A DNA stretch of 64,000 bases from Caldisericum exile_A (GTDB lineage Bacteria; Caldisericota; Caldisericia; Caldisericales; Caldisericaceae), in assembly GCF_047785965.1 (NCBI RefSeq), contig NZ_JBLOBF010000007.1:12205-76204 (forward strand), read 5' to 3'. A program made the position numbers and the translations under genes. Within the stretch, counting starts at the first letter, position 1; every line of letters starts with the position of its first letter. Below are positions 51,176-60,315 of the stretch, piece after piece. The notes beneath the pieces were generated by a model. It saw nothing but the letters and a program-made list of their open reading frames with translations, was not told the origin of the DNA and searched no databases.

Positions 51176-51204
51176 AATATAATAAAAATTTCTTGTTGAG
51201 TCAA
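51176..51204 (-). promoter_or_regulatory. Promoter of ppcA (near-leaderless)
   Basis: TTGACT (51199-51204) and TATATT (51176-51181) are 17 bp apart on the minus strand. The predicted start near 51169 leaves about 4 nt before ATG 51165. Confidence 0.65.
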
Positions 51205-51285
51205 TAAAAAAAAATCTAAAAATTATAAAAAAACTCTGAAGAAATGTTATTAAATCTATATTGTTAATTTTTATTAATTATTTCG

Positions 51286-51350
51286 TTTGTTAGATCTTGA
51301 CAAATTTAACAAATTAATTTATAATTTATAACAAAACTTAACAAAGGAGG
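51286..51350 (+). promoter_or_regulatory. Promoter and candidate operator of the 14-gene catabolic operon
   Basis: TTGACA (51297-51302) and TATAAT (51320-51325) are 17 bp apart. TTTGTTA (51286-51292) and TAACAAA (51307-51313) form inverted half-sites flanking the -35 box. TAACAAA recurs near 51331 and 51342, before AAAGGAGG. This cluster is a good candidate for binding by the DeoR-type regulator encoded at 57706. Confidence 0.65.
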
Positions 51351-51355
51351 CTGAA

Positions 51356-52138
51356 ATGTTTGAGAGAAAGAAAACAATAATCGGAATGGTTCACCTTCCT
51401 CCACTGCCAGGTACACCACTGTATGATGATTCTCTTGGAATTGATTATATTTATTCACGCATAGAGGCTGATGTTATAAATCTTCAAGAAGGTGGTATAG
51501 ATTCTATTATGTTCTGCAATGAAAATGATCGCCCATATAAACTTGATGCAAATTATGCTACTGTTGCTACGATGGGCTATGTGATAGGAAAGGTATCTCA
51601 TCTTGTAAAAGTACCTTTTGGTATTGATGTACTTTGGGATCCGTTTGCAGCAATCTCTCTTGCAAAGGCAACGAAGGCGAGTTTTATAAGGGAGATTCTA
51701 ACAGGTGTATATGTATCTGATATGGGATTTTGGAACACAAATGTGGGAGAAGTTTATCGATACAAAAAGCTTCTTGATGCAAAAGATGTAAAAGTATTTT
51801 TTAACATTTCTGCGGAATTTGCCTATTCTCTTGATAGAAGGCCATTAGATGAGATTGCAAAAAGTGTTGCGTTTTCTTCTCTTGCTGATGTTATACTTGT
51901 TTCTGGTCCAATGACGGGTAAACCACCAACAAAAGAGACACTTGAAAAAGTTAAAGAAAGCGTTAATATTCCTGTTTTTGTAAATACTGGGGTAAATGAA
52001 AACAATGTTGGAGAGCTTCTAAGTGTTGCAGATGGTGCAATTGTTGGAACAGCTCTTAAAAAAGACGGTTTTACTTTTAACCCAATTGATGTGGATAGAG
52101 TAAAGAGATTAATGGAGAAAGTAAATAAACTGCGATGA
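51356..52138 (+). CDS. BtpA/SgcQ family protein
   Basis: 260 residues of a TIM-barrel-like family: TIIGMVHLPPLPGTPLY, DVINLQEGGIDSIMFCNEND, PFGIDVLWDPFAAISLAKAT, then DVILVSGPMTGKPP and IPVFVNTGVNENNV. BtpA was first linked to photosystem I biogenesis, while SgcQ lies in an E. coli sugar operon; the enzyme activity is not established. Leading a carbohydrate-type operon, it is more likely a sugar-related aldolase or isomerase here. AAAGGAGG precedes ATG 51356, and it overlaps the kinase gene by 4 bp. Confidence 0.88.
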   Translation: MFERKKTIIGMVHLPPLPGTPLYDDSLGIDYIYSRIEADVINLQEGGIDSIMFCNENDRPYKLDANYATVATMGYVIGKVSHLVKVPFGIDVLWDPFAAISLAKATKASFIREILTGVYVSDMGFWNTNVGEVYRYKKLLDAKDVKVFFNISAEFAYSLDRRPLDEIAKSVAFSSLADVILVSGPMTGKPPTKETLEKVKESVNIPVFVNTGVNENNVGELLSVADGAIVGTALKKDGFTFNPIDVDRVKRLMEKVNKLR

Positions 52139-53631
52139 GAGACTTAGCTCTTGGTATTGATATAGGCACAACATCTGTTAAGGCAATAGTTGTCGATAGC
52201 GTCGGCAGAATTTATTTTGAGAAATCAATAGAACAGAATCTTATAAGTATTGCTCCAAATTTTGCTGAAATGGATGCAAACCTATTTTTTGAAAATACGC
52301 TTGAAGTTCTCAAAGATGTTGCAAAAGATGGGCTTGATAAGAGAATTGCTTCGATTGGTATTACAGGAATGGTGCCGACGCTTATTGCTTTGGATGAAAA
52401 TTTAAACCCTTTAAGATATTCAATTCAGCAAAACGATGCAAGAGCTGTTGAAGAGATAGAATACTTCAAAAAGATAATAGATGAGAATTGGTATTTTGAA
52501 AGGACTGCTAATACCATCAATCAGCAACTTATTTTTCCAAAATGGTTCTGGCTTAAAAAACATGAAGCTGATGTTGTTTCTAAGACGAAATACATAATGG
52601 GTTCTTACGATTTTGTTTCAACTAAACTAACAAACATGCCTCATGTTGAGGAAAACTGGGCTCTCGAAAGTGGTCTTTTCAATATTAGAAAAATGGATTT
52701 TGATGACGAAATTTTGTCTATTGCATCAATTGATAGAAGTATGCTCCCAAAGATTGTAAAACCAAATGAGTTTATAGGTTTTTTAACGGAAGAAGTTGAG
52801 AGACTTACAGGATTTAATAGTGGTGTGCCCATTATAGGAGGCTCTGCAGATCATATAGCTTCAACGCTTGCATTAGGTCTTGTGGAAGAAGGAGATCTAC
52901 TCTTGAAGTTTGGTGGTGCAGGAGATATAATGTTTGTTTCTGATTCGCTAAGGATGGATAAAAGATTATTTCTTGATTTTCATGATATTGAGGGTAAATT
53001 TGTAATTAACGGTTGCATGGCTTCAAGTGGATCACTTATAAAGTGGTTTATGAATATTATAAGAGAAACAAGCTTTGATGAAATCACAGAAGAAGCATTC
53101 AAAAGCAATATTGGTGCAAATGGCATCATTACCCTTCCATATTTTCTAGGTGAGAAAACACCTATTTTCGATACAAAGGCAAGAGGAGTCATATTTGGAC
53201 TTCAACTTTTTCACAATAGGGGTGATATCTTTAGATCAATCTTGGAAAGTATTGTCTATGGTTTTCTACACCATATAGATGTTTTAAATGAGATGGGGTT
53301 AACAATTAAAAGAGTTTTTATTTCTGATGGTGGTGCAAAAAACCCGCTTATTAGGAGAATAACAGCAGATGCTGTTGGACTTCCAATTAAATATATTAAA
53401 ACAAACCCTGGTTCATCGTTGGGTGTTGCATTACTTTCTCTATTGAGTGCAAAACTTTTAAAAGACGAAAAAGAAATTGAAAATTTCCTTACAGATTACG
53501 AAATTATCGAGCCAGATCTATCGAATACCCAAAAATACAGGGAGTATTTTAGTCTTTACAAGGATCTTTATAAGTCATTAAAGTCTCTCTTCGAGAGACT
53601 TTATGAAATACAAAAAACAAAGGAGGTTTAG
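52135..53631 (+). CDS. FGGY-family carbohydrate kinase (xylulokinase-like)
   Basis: 498 residues: ALGIDIGTTSVKAIVVDS is the phosphate-1 motif, SIGITGMVPTLIALDE follows, and the second domain has VPIIGGSADHIASTLALGL, LLKFGGAGDIMFVSD and RVFISDGGAKNPLIRRITAD, the adenosine site. FGGY kinases phosphorylate sugars and polyols such as xylulose, glycerol, ribulose and erythritol. Its precise substrate is unknown. It sits between the BtpA-family gene and the APC permease with a 4-bp overlap and then an immediate start. Confidence 0.9.
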   Translation: MRDLALGIDIGTTSVKAIVVDSVGRIYFEKSIEQNLISIAPNFAEMDANLFFENTLEVLKDVAKDGLDKRIASIGITGMVPTLIALDENLNPLRYSIQQNDARAVEEIEYFKKIIDENWYFERTANTINQQLIFPKWFWLKKHEADVVSKTKYIMGSYDFVSTKLTNMPHVEENWALESGLFNIRKMDFDDEILSIASIDRSMLPKIVKPNEFIGFLTEEVERLTGFNSGVPIIGGSADHIASTLALGLVEEGDLLLKFGGAGDIMFVSDSLRMDKRLFLDFHDIEGKFVINGCMASSGSLIKWFMNIIRETSFDEITEEAFKSNIGANGIITLPYFLGEKTPIFDTKARGVIFGLQLFHNRGDIFRSILESIVYGFLHHIDVLNEMGLTIKRVFISDGGAKNPLIRRITADAVGLPIKYIKTNPGSSLGVALLSLLSAKLLKDEKEIENFLTDYEIIEPDLSNTQKYREYFSLYKDLYKSLKSLFERLYEIQKTKEV

Positions 53632-55212
53632 ATGGAGAAGAAACAGAAGTTATTTGTAAGAAACGCAACGGGGCTTGTAAGAGAGCTTACTCCCTTTGAT
53701 GCGTTTAACCTTGTTTTTGCTGCAATTTTAATTCCTGTTGGAATTTCTCAGGCTCTTCAATTCGGTGCAGCATCTTTTCCAGGCGCAAATATAGCTCTTG
53801 CTTTTGTGCTTGGTTCTATTCTTCTTATGGGATTTGGTTGGGTCTATATCTTCTTCACACTAATTATGCCTCGTTCAGGAGGAGATTATGTGTGGGTAAG
53901 TAGAACTATTCACCCGCTTGTTGGATTTGTTGTAAATGTGACTTTGACTTTTGTATTTGTTAACTGGGTTGCATTTAACTTTACAACTATGATGACTTTC
54001 TTTATGCCTGCTTTTGGATATGTTGCAAATCTTCCAAAATCGTTTATTGATTGGTTTGCAATACCCGGAAATCAATTTTTAGTTGCAACACTTCTTACCA
54101 TAGCGTTTACTCTAATAATGCTTAAAGGTACCAAGTTTGCTGCAAAGTTTATGAGGATACTTTTTGTAATTGTGTGGATTGGTGTTGGCTTATGGTATAT
54201 TGGTCTTCTTGCAACCACAAAAGAAGCATTCCAGGCAAGTTTTGCATCAATTACTGGGACTCAACCTCAAGAGATCGTTAATATAGCAAAGAGTGTAGGA
54301 TATGTCCCACCTGCTGGAATCAATTGGGGAATGACAATACTTGCGATGTTATGGGCATTCCAAAACCTTACAGGATTTGAGTGGACTGGATACTTTGCAG
54401 GAGAAATTAAAAATGTAAGAAGAACTGTTATTGTATCTGTATTAGGAGCTCTTATCATAGGTGGTTTGCTTTACGCATTAGGTTCCCTTTTTGTATATAA
54501 AGCAATGGGATTTGACTTCTTCTCATCACTTTCTTATGTTGGAATGAATGCTTCCGACAAGTTACCTCAAAATATTGTTTTCATACTCCCTGCACTCACA
54601 AAATTCTTTAGCTTACCTCAGTTTATAAAGGTTTATATTGCGCTTGCATTCCTTTTGAGTATTGTTTGGTGGACTCCTGCAGGATTTTTACTTGGCACAA
54701 GAAACCTTTTTGCATGGGCATTTGATAGATTGGCTCCTGATTGGGTTGCAGATGTTGATCCTAATCTACACACTCCAGTTAAAGCAACAATAATTATGGG
54801 ACTCTATGTAGAGCTTTTAAACTGGCTTAACATATATGGTGGGTTAGGTGGATATCTTATCAATATAATTGCAGTTATGGCTCTTTGTTTTGTTATAGTT
54901 GGGATTGCGGCAATAATTTTCCCATATAAGAAAAAGGATCTATTTGAAAATGCCCCTGATCTTGCTAAGAGGAAATTAGGAAACATTCCTTATATGGTTA
55001 TTGCTGGTATTGTTACAGTTATTACTTGGGGCACCGTTTTTGTAGCTGCTTTCCTTGTTCCACAATTTGGTTTGAAAGTTGAAGCGCTTGCTATGATAGA
55101 AGCATTTTCTGTGCCAGTGATAGCGATTATTTGGTATTTAATTGCAGTCGCTGTAAGAAAGTCACAAGGAATAGATATTACTCAGGTATTTACGGAAATA
55201 CCACCAGAATAG
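53632..55212 (+). CDS. APC-superfamily permease
   Basis: 526 residues with about twelve transmembrane helices. The start, RELTPFDAFNLVFAAILIPV, followed by FTLIMPRSGGDYVWVSRTIH, corresponds to TM1-TM2 of amino acid/polyamine/organocation permeases, with the conserved Pro-Arg-x-GGxY segment. Further motifs are FQNLTGFEWTGYFAGEIKN and FAWAFDRLAPDWVADVDPN. It imports an amino acid, amine or other organic cation. It is unusual in a sugar operon that also has an ABC importer, so the operon may take up two related substrates. AAAGGAGG lies inside the kinase gene's last codons. Confidence 0.88.
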   Translation: MEKKQKLFVRNATGLVRELTPFDAFNLVFAAILIPVGISQALQFGAASFPGANIALAFVLGSILLMGFGWVYIFFTLIMPRSGGDYVWVSRTIHPLVGFVVNVTLTFVFVNWVAFNFTTMMTFFMPAFGYVANLPKSFIDWFAIPGNQFLVATLLTIAFTLIMLKGTKFAAKFMRILFVIVWIGVGLWYIGLLATTKEAFQASFASITGTQPQEIVNIAKSVGYVPPAGINWGMTILAMLWAFQNLTGFEWTGYFAGEIKNVRRTVIVSVLGALIIGGLLYALGSLFVYKAMGFDFFSSLSYVGMNASDKLPQNIVFILPALTKFFSLPQFIKVYIALAFLLSIVWWTPAGFLLGTRNLFAWAFDRLAPDWVADVDPNLHTPVKATIIMGLYVELLNWLNIYGGLGGYLINIIAVMALCFVIVGIAAIIFPYKKKDLFENAPDLAKRKLGNIPYMVIAGIVTVITWGTVFVAAFLVPQFGLKVEALAMIEAFSVPVIAIIWYLIAVAVRKSQGIDITQVFTEIPPE

Positions 55213-55238
55213 AGTTCAGTTAGAATTGGGTGTTATTT

Positions 55239-55991
55239 ATGAAATTGACTGAAAATCTTGTAAATCTTGCGCGTGAGCTTATAGACAAGGCTAATGCGGA
55301 GGGGACGACCCTCCGCCTCCTTGGTGGAATTGCAGTTTATTTGAATTCACCAAATGGTAGTAAAATTGAAAGCTTAAAAAGAGAATATAAAGACCTTGAT
55401 TTTGTAGTAAACAGAAAAGGGGTTAAAGGTTTAAATAAAGTATTTAATGATTATGGCCTAATCGAAGATAAACAGTTTAATGCTTTACATGGAGCAACAA
55501 GACTTTTATATTACAAGGAAAATGAGTTCCAAATTGATGTATTCATCGGAATTTTTGAGCAGTGTCATAAGATTGATCTTGAACCTCGGTTGGATTTGCT
55601 TCCCTATACCATTAGTCTTGGTGATATCTTTTTAACTAAAATTCAAATTCATAAGATGAATGAGAAGGATATAAAGGATATTTTAATGTTATTGATTGAT
55701 CATGATTTTGGATTATTCTCAAAGGCTGAAAAACCTGAAATTGAATATATATTAAGTATTACCTCTAATGATTGGGGTTGGTACACAACAACAAGAGATA
55801 ATCTTCTACTATTAAGAGAATTTGAAGAGAGTTATCTTAGAGGTGAAAATTTGGATAGAGTTGATAAGATTATTGATTATCTTATTGAGGCAATGGACAA
55901 TGCACCAAAATCTCTTGCATGGAAGATGCGAAATATTATTGGAAGAAAAATGCCCTGGTATGACGAACCAGAAGAAGTTAGATTAGAATAG
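55239..55991 (+). CDS. Nucleotidyltransferase-fold protein
   Basis: 250 residues from ATG 55239. The pattern TLRLLGGIAVYLNSP followed by REYKDLDFVVNRKGVKG is that of minimal nucleotidyltransferases (GG ... DxD); the next strand acid is in FQIDVFIGIFEQC. The rest is helical. Similar proteins include antitoxin- and resistance-type nucleotidyltransferases and the AbiEii group. A metabolic role here is possible given its operon position, between the permease and a phosphoesterase, but it is not a recognised pathway enzyme. Confidence 0.6.
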   Translation: MKLTENLVNLARELIDKANAEGTTLRLLGGIAVYLNSPNGSKIESLKREYKDLDFVVNRKGVKGLNKVFNDYGLIEDKQFNALHGATRLLYYKENEFQIDVFIGIFEQCHKIDLEPRLDLLPYTISLGDIFLTKIQIHKMNEKDIKDILMLLIDHDFGLFSKAEKPEIEYILSITSNDWGWYTTTRDNLLLLREFEESYLRGENLDRVDKIIDYLIEAMDNAPKSLAWKMRNIIGRKMPWYDEPEEVRLE

Positions 55992-56002
55992 GAGGAAAAG
56001 TA

Positions 56003-56950
56003 ATGATAAAAATCTTTTTTACAACTGATATACACGGTTCCGAGAGGTGTTTTAGGAAATTCGTGAATGCAGGCAAATTTTATAATGCAAATATTCTTAT
56101 TTTAGGTGGCGACATCACCGGCAAAGGATTTGTCCCAATAGTAAGATTAAAAAATGGTTATTATGAAGCAAATTATCAAGGAAACGAAGAGATAGTTTCA
56201 AAAGATGAACTTCCCAAGCTTGAGGAAGAAATAAGATTTAATGGACTTTATCCGTATGTTACTACAGAAGAGGAGCTTGAAGTTATAGAAAAGAGTCCAG
56301 AAAAAAGAAGGGAAATTTTTAAATTTGTAATTAAACATACTCTCGAAGAATGGATGGTGCTTGCAACTGAAAGGCTGAAGCCTCTTGGAATTAAAATTTT
56401 CGTATCTCCTGGAAATGATGATGATCCAGTTGTTGATGATGCACTTTTTGTTTCAAAGTATGTAATTAATCCTGATATGAAGGTTATAGAAATATATGAT
56501 AATGTTGAGATGCTTTCTTATGGGTATTCAAATCCCACACCTTGGAATTCCCCTAGAGAGAAAACTGAAGAAGAGATTTACAATGATTTGAAATCTCTTG
56601 CAGGGCAAATGGATTATAATAAGTTTACAATTTTTAATATACATGTGCCACCTTTTAATACTCCTCTTGATATAGCTCCAAAACTTGATAAAACTCTTAA
56701 ACCTGTTGTTGAAGGTGGTTCGGTTGCAACAGAAAATGTTGGAAGTAAGAGTGTAAGAAGAATTATCGAAGAATTTCAACCTGATTTAGGTTTACACGGA
56801 CATGTCCATGAATCTCCCGGAAGTGTAAAGATTGGAAAAACCCTTTCTTTAAATCCCGGCAGTGAATACTCTGATGGAATTTTGAGAGGTGTTTTAATTA
56901 ATCTTGATGAGAAAAAGAAGAAGTTCACTTTCCAATTTACGATGGGATAA
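56003..56950 (+). CDS. Calcineurin-like metallophosphoesterase
   Basis: 315 residues with all metal motifs in order: FFTTDIHGSERC (DxH), ILILGGDITGKG (GGD), VSPGNDDDPV (GND), FNIHVPPFN (His) and LHGHVHESPG (GHxH). Such enzymes hydrolyse phosphomono- or diesters. With an IMPase-type phosphatase next in the operon, dephosphorylation of an imported phosphorylated compound is plausible. AGGAGG precedes ATG 56003. Confidence 0.9.
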   Translation: MIKIFFTTDIHGSERCFRKFVNAGKFYNANILILGGDITGKGFVPIVRLKNGYYEANYQGNEEIVSKDELPKLEEEIRFNGLYPYVTTEEELEVIEKSPEKRREIFKFVIKHTLEEWMVLATERLKPLGIKIFVSPGNDDDPVVDDALFVSKYVINPDMKVIEIYDNVEMLSYGYSNPTPWNSPREKTEEEIYNDLKSLAGQMDYNKFTIFNIHVPPFNTPLDIAPKLDKTLKPVVEGGSVATENVGSKSVRRIIEEFQPDLGLHGHVHESPGSVKIGKTLSLNPGSEYSDGILRGVLINLDEKKKKFTFQFTMG

Positions 56951-56951
56951 A

Positions 56952-57716
56952 ATGGATGAGCTTAATTTCACAATTGATATTGCAAAAAAGGCAGGCAAAA
57001 TAATAGAAAAAAATTTTAAGAGTGATTTTTCGGTGAGGCATAAAGGTCTTACCGATCTTGTCACAAGTATTGATTTAACTGTTGATGAATTTATAAGGAA
57101 TACCATTAAAAAGTATTTTCCGCTATACGGTATTCTTTCAGAAGAAGGTGGGCTTCAGAAAGGTAGTTCAGAAAAAGTTTTTGTATTTGATCCTCTTGAT
57201 GGTACGACTAACTTTGTTAAAGGTTATCCTAATGTATGCGTTTCAATTGCCCTTCTAAGAGAAGGGGAAGTTTCGATTGGTGTAATTTATAATCCGATTT
57301 CTGATGAGCTTTTTTATGCTTCACGCGGAAATGGGGCGTTCAAAAATTTGAAGCAAATCTCAGTATCTACAACCAGTGATTTGTCATCTTCATTACTTGC
57401 AACAGGTTTTCCATATGATTTTACTGAATATTCAAATTTCCCACAGTTTGAAGCACTCTTTAGAAAGAGTCTCTCCGTAAGAGTTGATGGCTCTGCCGCT
57501 CTCGATCTTGCGCGTGTTGCAGAAGGTGTAATTGATGGATATTGGGAAAGGGGTTTGAACATATGGGATATTGCTGCTGGCTCGCTTGTGGTAGAGGAAG
57601 CACATGGGGTTGTATCTGATTTTTTGAGCGGATCAGATTATCTTAAAAAGGGTGAAATCGTTGCTGCAAACGAATTACTCCATAAAAGAATTCTCGAGGT
57701 GCTTCATGATATATGA
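56952..57716 (+). CDS. Inositol-monophosphatase family phosphatase
   Basis: 254 residues from ATG 56952, one base after the phosphoesterase stop. Metal motifs: GILSEEGG (Glu), FDPLDGTTNF (the family signature DPLDGT) and LNIWDIAAGSLVVEEA (WDxAAG). These are magnesium-dependent, lithium-sensitive phosphatases acting on inositol 1-phosphate, fructose 1,6-bisphosphate or similar. The substrate here is unknown. It overlaps the DeoR gene by 11 bp. Confidence 0.92.
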   Translation: MDELNFTIDIAKKAGKIIEKNFKSDFSVRHKGLTDLVTSIDLTVDEFIRNTIKKYFPLYGILSEEGGLQKGSSEKVFVFDPLDGTTNFVKGYPNVCVSIALLREGEVSIGVIYNPISDELFYASRGNGAFKNLKQISVSTTSDLSSSLLATGFPYDFTEYSNFPQFEALFRKSLSVRVDGSAALDLARVAEGVIDGYWERGLNIWDIAAGSLVVEEAHGVVSDFLSGSDYLKKGEIVAANELLHKRILEVLHDI

Positions 57717-58473
57717 AGAAAGAGCAAAGATAATTCTTGAAAAACTTGAAGAAAAAGGAAGTGTTCAAATTAACGATCTTGCAAAATTACTTAATGTTTC
57801 TGAAATGACTATAAGAAGGGATCTTTCTCGCCTTGAACATGAAGGTCTTTTAAGAAGAGTATATGGTGGTGCAGTAAGCACTCGGGGTAGAAGTTTTGAA
57901 CCACCATTTATTGTAAGGGAAACAAAAAACAAAAAAGAGAAGGAACTAATTGGTCGCATTGCTGCAACTCTTGTTTCAGATGGTGATTCAATTGCACTTG
58001 ATGTAGGTACAACAACAATTGAAGTTGCAAAGCATCTTTCTAACCGTCATAATCTTACCATTATTACGCCAAATCTTCACATTGTTAATTTACTTGCAAA
58101 CAAAAGAGAAATAAGATTAATTTTACCGGGTGGTATTCTTAGAAGCGGAGAGCTTTCACTTACAGGAGAAATTGCAGCAAGAAACCTTGAGCAGTTTTTT
58201 GTTGATAAATTGTTCCTTGGAATTGGAGCTATTGATAAAGATGCAGGACTCACTGAGTATAACCTTGATGATGCACTTATCAAGAAAGCACTTATTAAAA
58301 ATGCTAAAGAAGTCATTGTTGTTGCAGATTCAAGTAAATTTGATAAGGTTGCATTTTCATTTGTTGCAAGTTTCAGTAATATTCATTATCTTGTTTCAAA
58401 TGAAAGTCCAAAAGGATCGCTTTTAGAGAAATTGAAACAAAACAATGTAAAAATATTAACTAAGGAGGTTTGA
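57706..58473 (+). CDS. DeoR-family transcriptional regulator
   Basis: 255 residues from ATG 57706 (GAGGTGC upstream; the longer frame lies in the IMPase gene). N-terminal helix-turn-helix: VQINDLAKLLNVSEMTIRRD then LSRLEHEGLLRRVYGGAV. The C-terminal sensor domain has IALDVGTTTIEVAKHL, LILPGGILRSGELSLTG and VVADSSKFDKVAF, the DeoRC fold that senses sugar phosphates. It most likely represses this operon until a phosphorylated intermediate made by the FGGY kinase appears. Confidence 0.93.
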   Translation: MIYEERAKIILEKLEEKGSVQINDLAKLLNVSEMTIRRDLSRLEHEGLLRRVYGGAVSTRGRSFEPPFIVRETKNKKEKELIGRIAATLVSDGDSIALDVGTTTIEVAKHLSNRHNLTIITPNLHIVNLLANKREIRLILPGGILRSGELSLTGEIAARNLEQFFVDKLFLGIGAIDKDAGLTEYNLDDALIKKALIKNAKEVIVVADSSKFDKVAFSFVASFSNIHYLVSNESPKGSLLEKLKQNNVKILTKEV

Positions 58474-58474
58474 A

Positions 58475-59269
58475 ATGTTGCTTAAGGATAAAATAATTGC
58501 CATTACAGGTGGAGGTTCAGGTATAGGAAGAGCGTGTGCAATTGCTTACGCAAAGGAAGGAGCAAAGGTCTTTGTACTTGATTTCAATTTTGACCTTGCC
58601 AAAAAAGTTTCTTATGAGATAAATAATTTCGGTGGCATTGCTTTTCCTTTGAAAGTAGATGTAACAAATAGAGATGAAGTAAAAAATGCTGTTAATGAAA
58701 TCTATGAGCAGTTTAAACGAATTGATGTGTGGCACAATAATGCTGGGGTTTCAACAATGAATAAATTTCTTGACCTAACAGATAAAGATTGGGATTTCAA
58801 TATGGATGTTAATGCAAAAGGAGTTTTTATATGTTCTCAGGAAGTTTTGAAAAAGATGGTCAACCAAGATATCATAGGCGAAGTTAGAGGCAAAATTATT
58901 AACACTGCAAGCATGGCAGGAAAAAGAGGAAATGCTCCATTTCTTGCACATTACGTAGCAAGCAAATTTGCCGTTGTTGGTTTGACTCAAGCACTTGCAG
59001 GAGAGTTTGCACCCTATAAAATCCTTGTTAATTCAATTTGCCCTGGATATGTAAAAACGAGCATGCAAGAAAGAGAAGTGAGCTGGGAATCAAAGTTAAG
59101 GGGAATATCTGAGGAAGAAGTGCGAGAGCTTTATATTAAGGATACGCCACTTGGGAGATTACAAACAGCTGAGGATGTGGCAGGAGTTGCAGTATTTCTC
59201 GCATCTGACCTTTCAAATTTTGTTACTGGCGAAGCAATTAATGTTAATGGTGGTTCATTTATGGATTAA
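58475..59269 (+). CDS. Short-chain dehydrogenase/reductase
   Basis: 264 residues: cofactor loop TGGGSGIGRACA (residues 11-22), NNAG (near 88), NTASMAGKRG, catalytic HYVASK with Tyr-x3-Lys, then ICPGYVKTSMQ and VTGEAINVNGGSFMD. Asp35 in VLDFN, after the second strand, suggests NAD rather than NADP. A polyol or sugar dehydrogenase is the likely role. AAGGAGG precedes ATG 58475. Confidence 0.93.
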   Translation: MLLKDKIIAITGGGSGIGRACAIAYAKEGAKVFVLDFNFDLAKKVSYEINNFGGIAFPLKVDVTNRDEVKNAVNEIYEQFKRIDVWHNNAGVSTMNKFLDLTDKDWDFNMDVNAKGVFICSQEVLKKMVNQDIIGEVRGKIINTASMAGKRGNAPFLAHYVASKFAVVGLTQALAGEFAPYKILVNSICPGYVKTSMQEREVSWESKLRGISEEEVRELYIKDTPLGRLQTAEDVAGVAVFLASDLSNFVTGEAINVNGGSFMD

Positions 59270-59271
59270 AT

Positions 59272-60315
59272 ATGAAAGAAAATTATCTTGAGCTAAGAAA
59301 CATTAAAAAAACCTACGGAAGTGTAATAGCAGTGAATGACTTCTCACTTTCCGTAAATGAAGGTGAATTAGTTTCTCTTTTGGGACCTTCTGGGTGTGGA
59401 AAAACAACTCTTTTAAGAAGTATTGCTGGCTTTGAGAAAGTTGATTCAGGTGAGATTCTTGTAGATGGTAAAGTTATAAATGATATTCCTCCAGAGAAAA
59501 GAGATGTTGCAATAGTTTTTCAATCTTATGCTCTATTCCCGCATATGACTGTTTTTGATAATGTGGCATTCTCTTTGATGATAAAGGGCGTTCCTAAGAA
59601 AGAACAGGAAGAGAATGTAATGCCTCTACTTGAGATGCTTAGAATATCCAACCTAAAAGATAGATTTCCACGTCAGTTATCTGGAGGTCAGCAGCAAAGA
59701 GTTGCGCTTGCAAGAGCTCTTGCTAAAAAACCAAAAATATTGCTATTAGATGAGCCACTTTCTGCGCTTGACGCGAAGGTTAGAGAAGAGGTAAGAGTTG
59801 AAATAAGAAGAGTTCAAAAAGAATTAAGTATCACTTCGATTTATGTAACCCATGATCAATCTGAAGCGCTTTCTATATCTGATAGGATTGTGGTAATGAA
59901 CGCAGGAGTTATTCAGCAGGTAGGTACACCTGTCGAAATTTATCGTAATCCTAAAAATTTATTTGTTGCAAATTTTGTTGGTGTTGCAAATATCTTTCAT
60001 GGTAAGGCTTCAAGAAATAAATTTGAGTGGCATGGTGTGGAATTTATTATAGACAACCCAGAAATGTTTGGAGAATTTGCTTTGGCAGTAAGACCAGAAA
60101 TGATGAAAATTTCCAAAATTCCTCAAGGCAAAAACTCTTTCAAAGCAATTGTAGATGTTACAACTTTTCTTGGTTCTTTTGCAAGAATAACCCTTAAGGC
60201 ATTTTCTGAAATGATTCATGTTGATGTATCAATTGAAGAAGCTTCTAAATATAACAAAGGTGACGAAGTCTATGTTTCATTTGCAGAGAACTCTGCATTA
60301 CTTATTAAAAAATGA
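59272..60315 (+). CDS. ABC transporter ATP-binding protein (PotA/FbpC-like)
   Basis: 347 residues: Walker A GPSGCGKTT, Q-loop VFQSYALFPHMTVFDNVAFS, signature LSGGQQQRVALARAL, Walker B ILLLDEPLSALD, His switch VTHDQSEA, and a C-terminal TOBE domain. The family drives spermidine/putrescine, iron(III) and related importers. It belongs to the importer formed with the binding protein and two permeases at the end of the operon. It starts 2 bp after the SDR gene. Confidence 0.93.
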   Translation: MKENYLELRNIKKTYGSVIAVNDFSLSVNEGELVSLLGPSGCGKTTLLRSIAGFEKVDSGEILVDGKVINDIPPEKRDVAIVFQSYALFPHMTVFDNVAFSLMIKGVPKKEQEENVMPLLEMLRISNLKDRFPRQLSGGQQQRVALARALAKKPKILLLDEPLSALDAKVREEVRVEIRRVQKELSITSIYVTHDQSEALSISDRIVVMNAGVIQQVGTPVEIYRNPKNLFVANFVGVANIFHGKASRNKFEWHGVEFIIDNPEMFGEFALAVRPEMMKISKIPQGKNSFKAIVDVTTFLGSFARITLKAFSEMIHVDVSIEEASKYNKGDEVYVSFAENSALLIKK

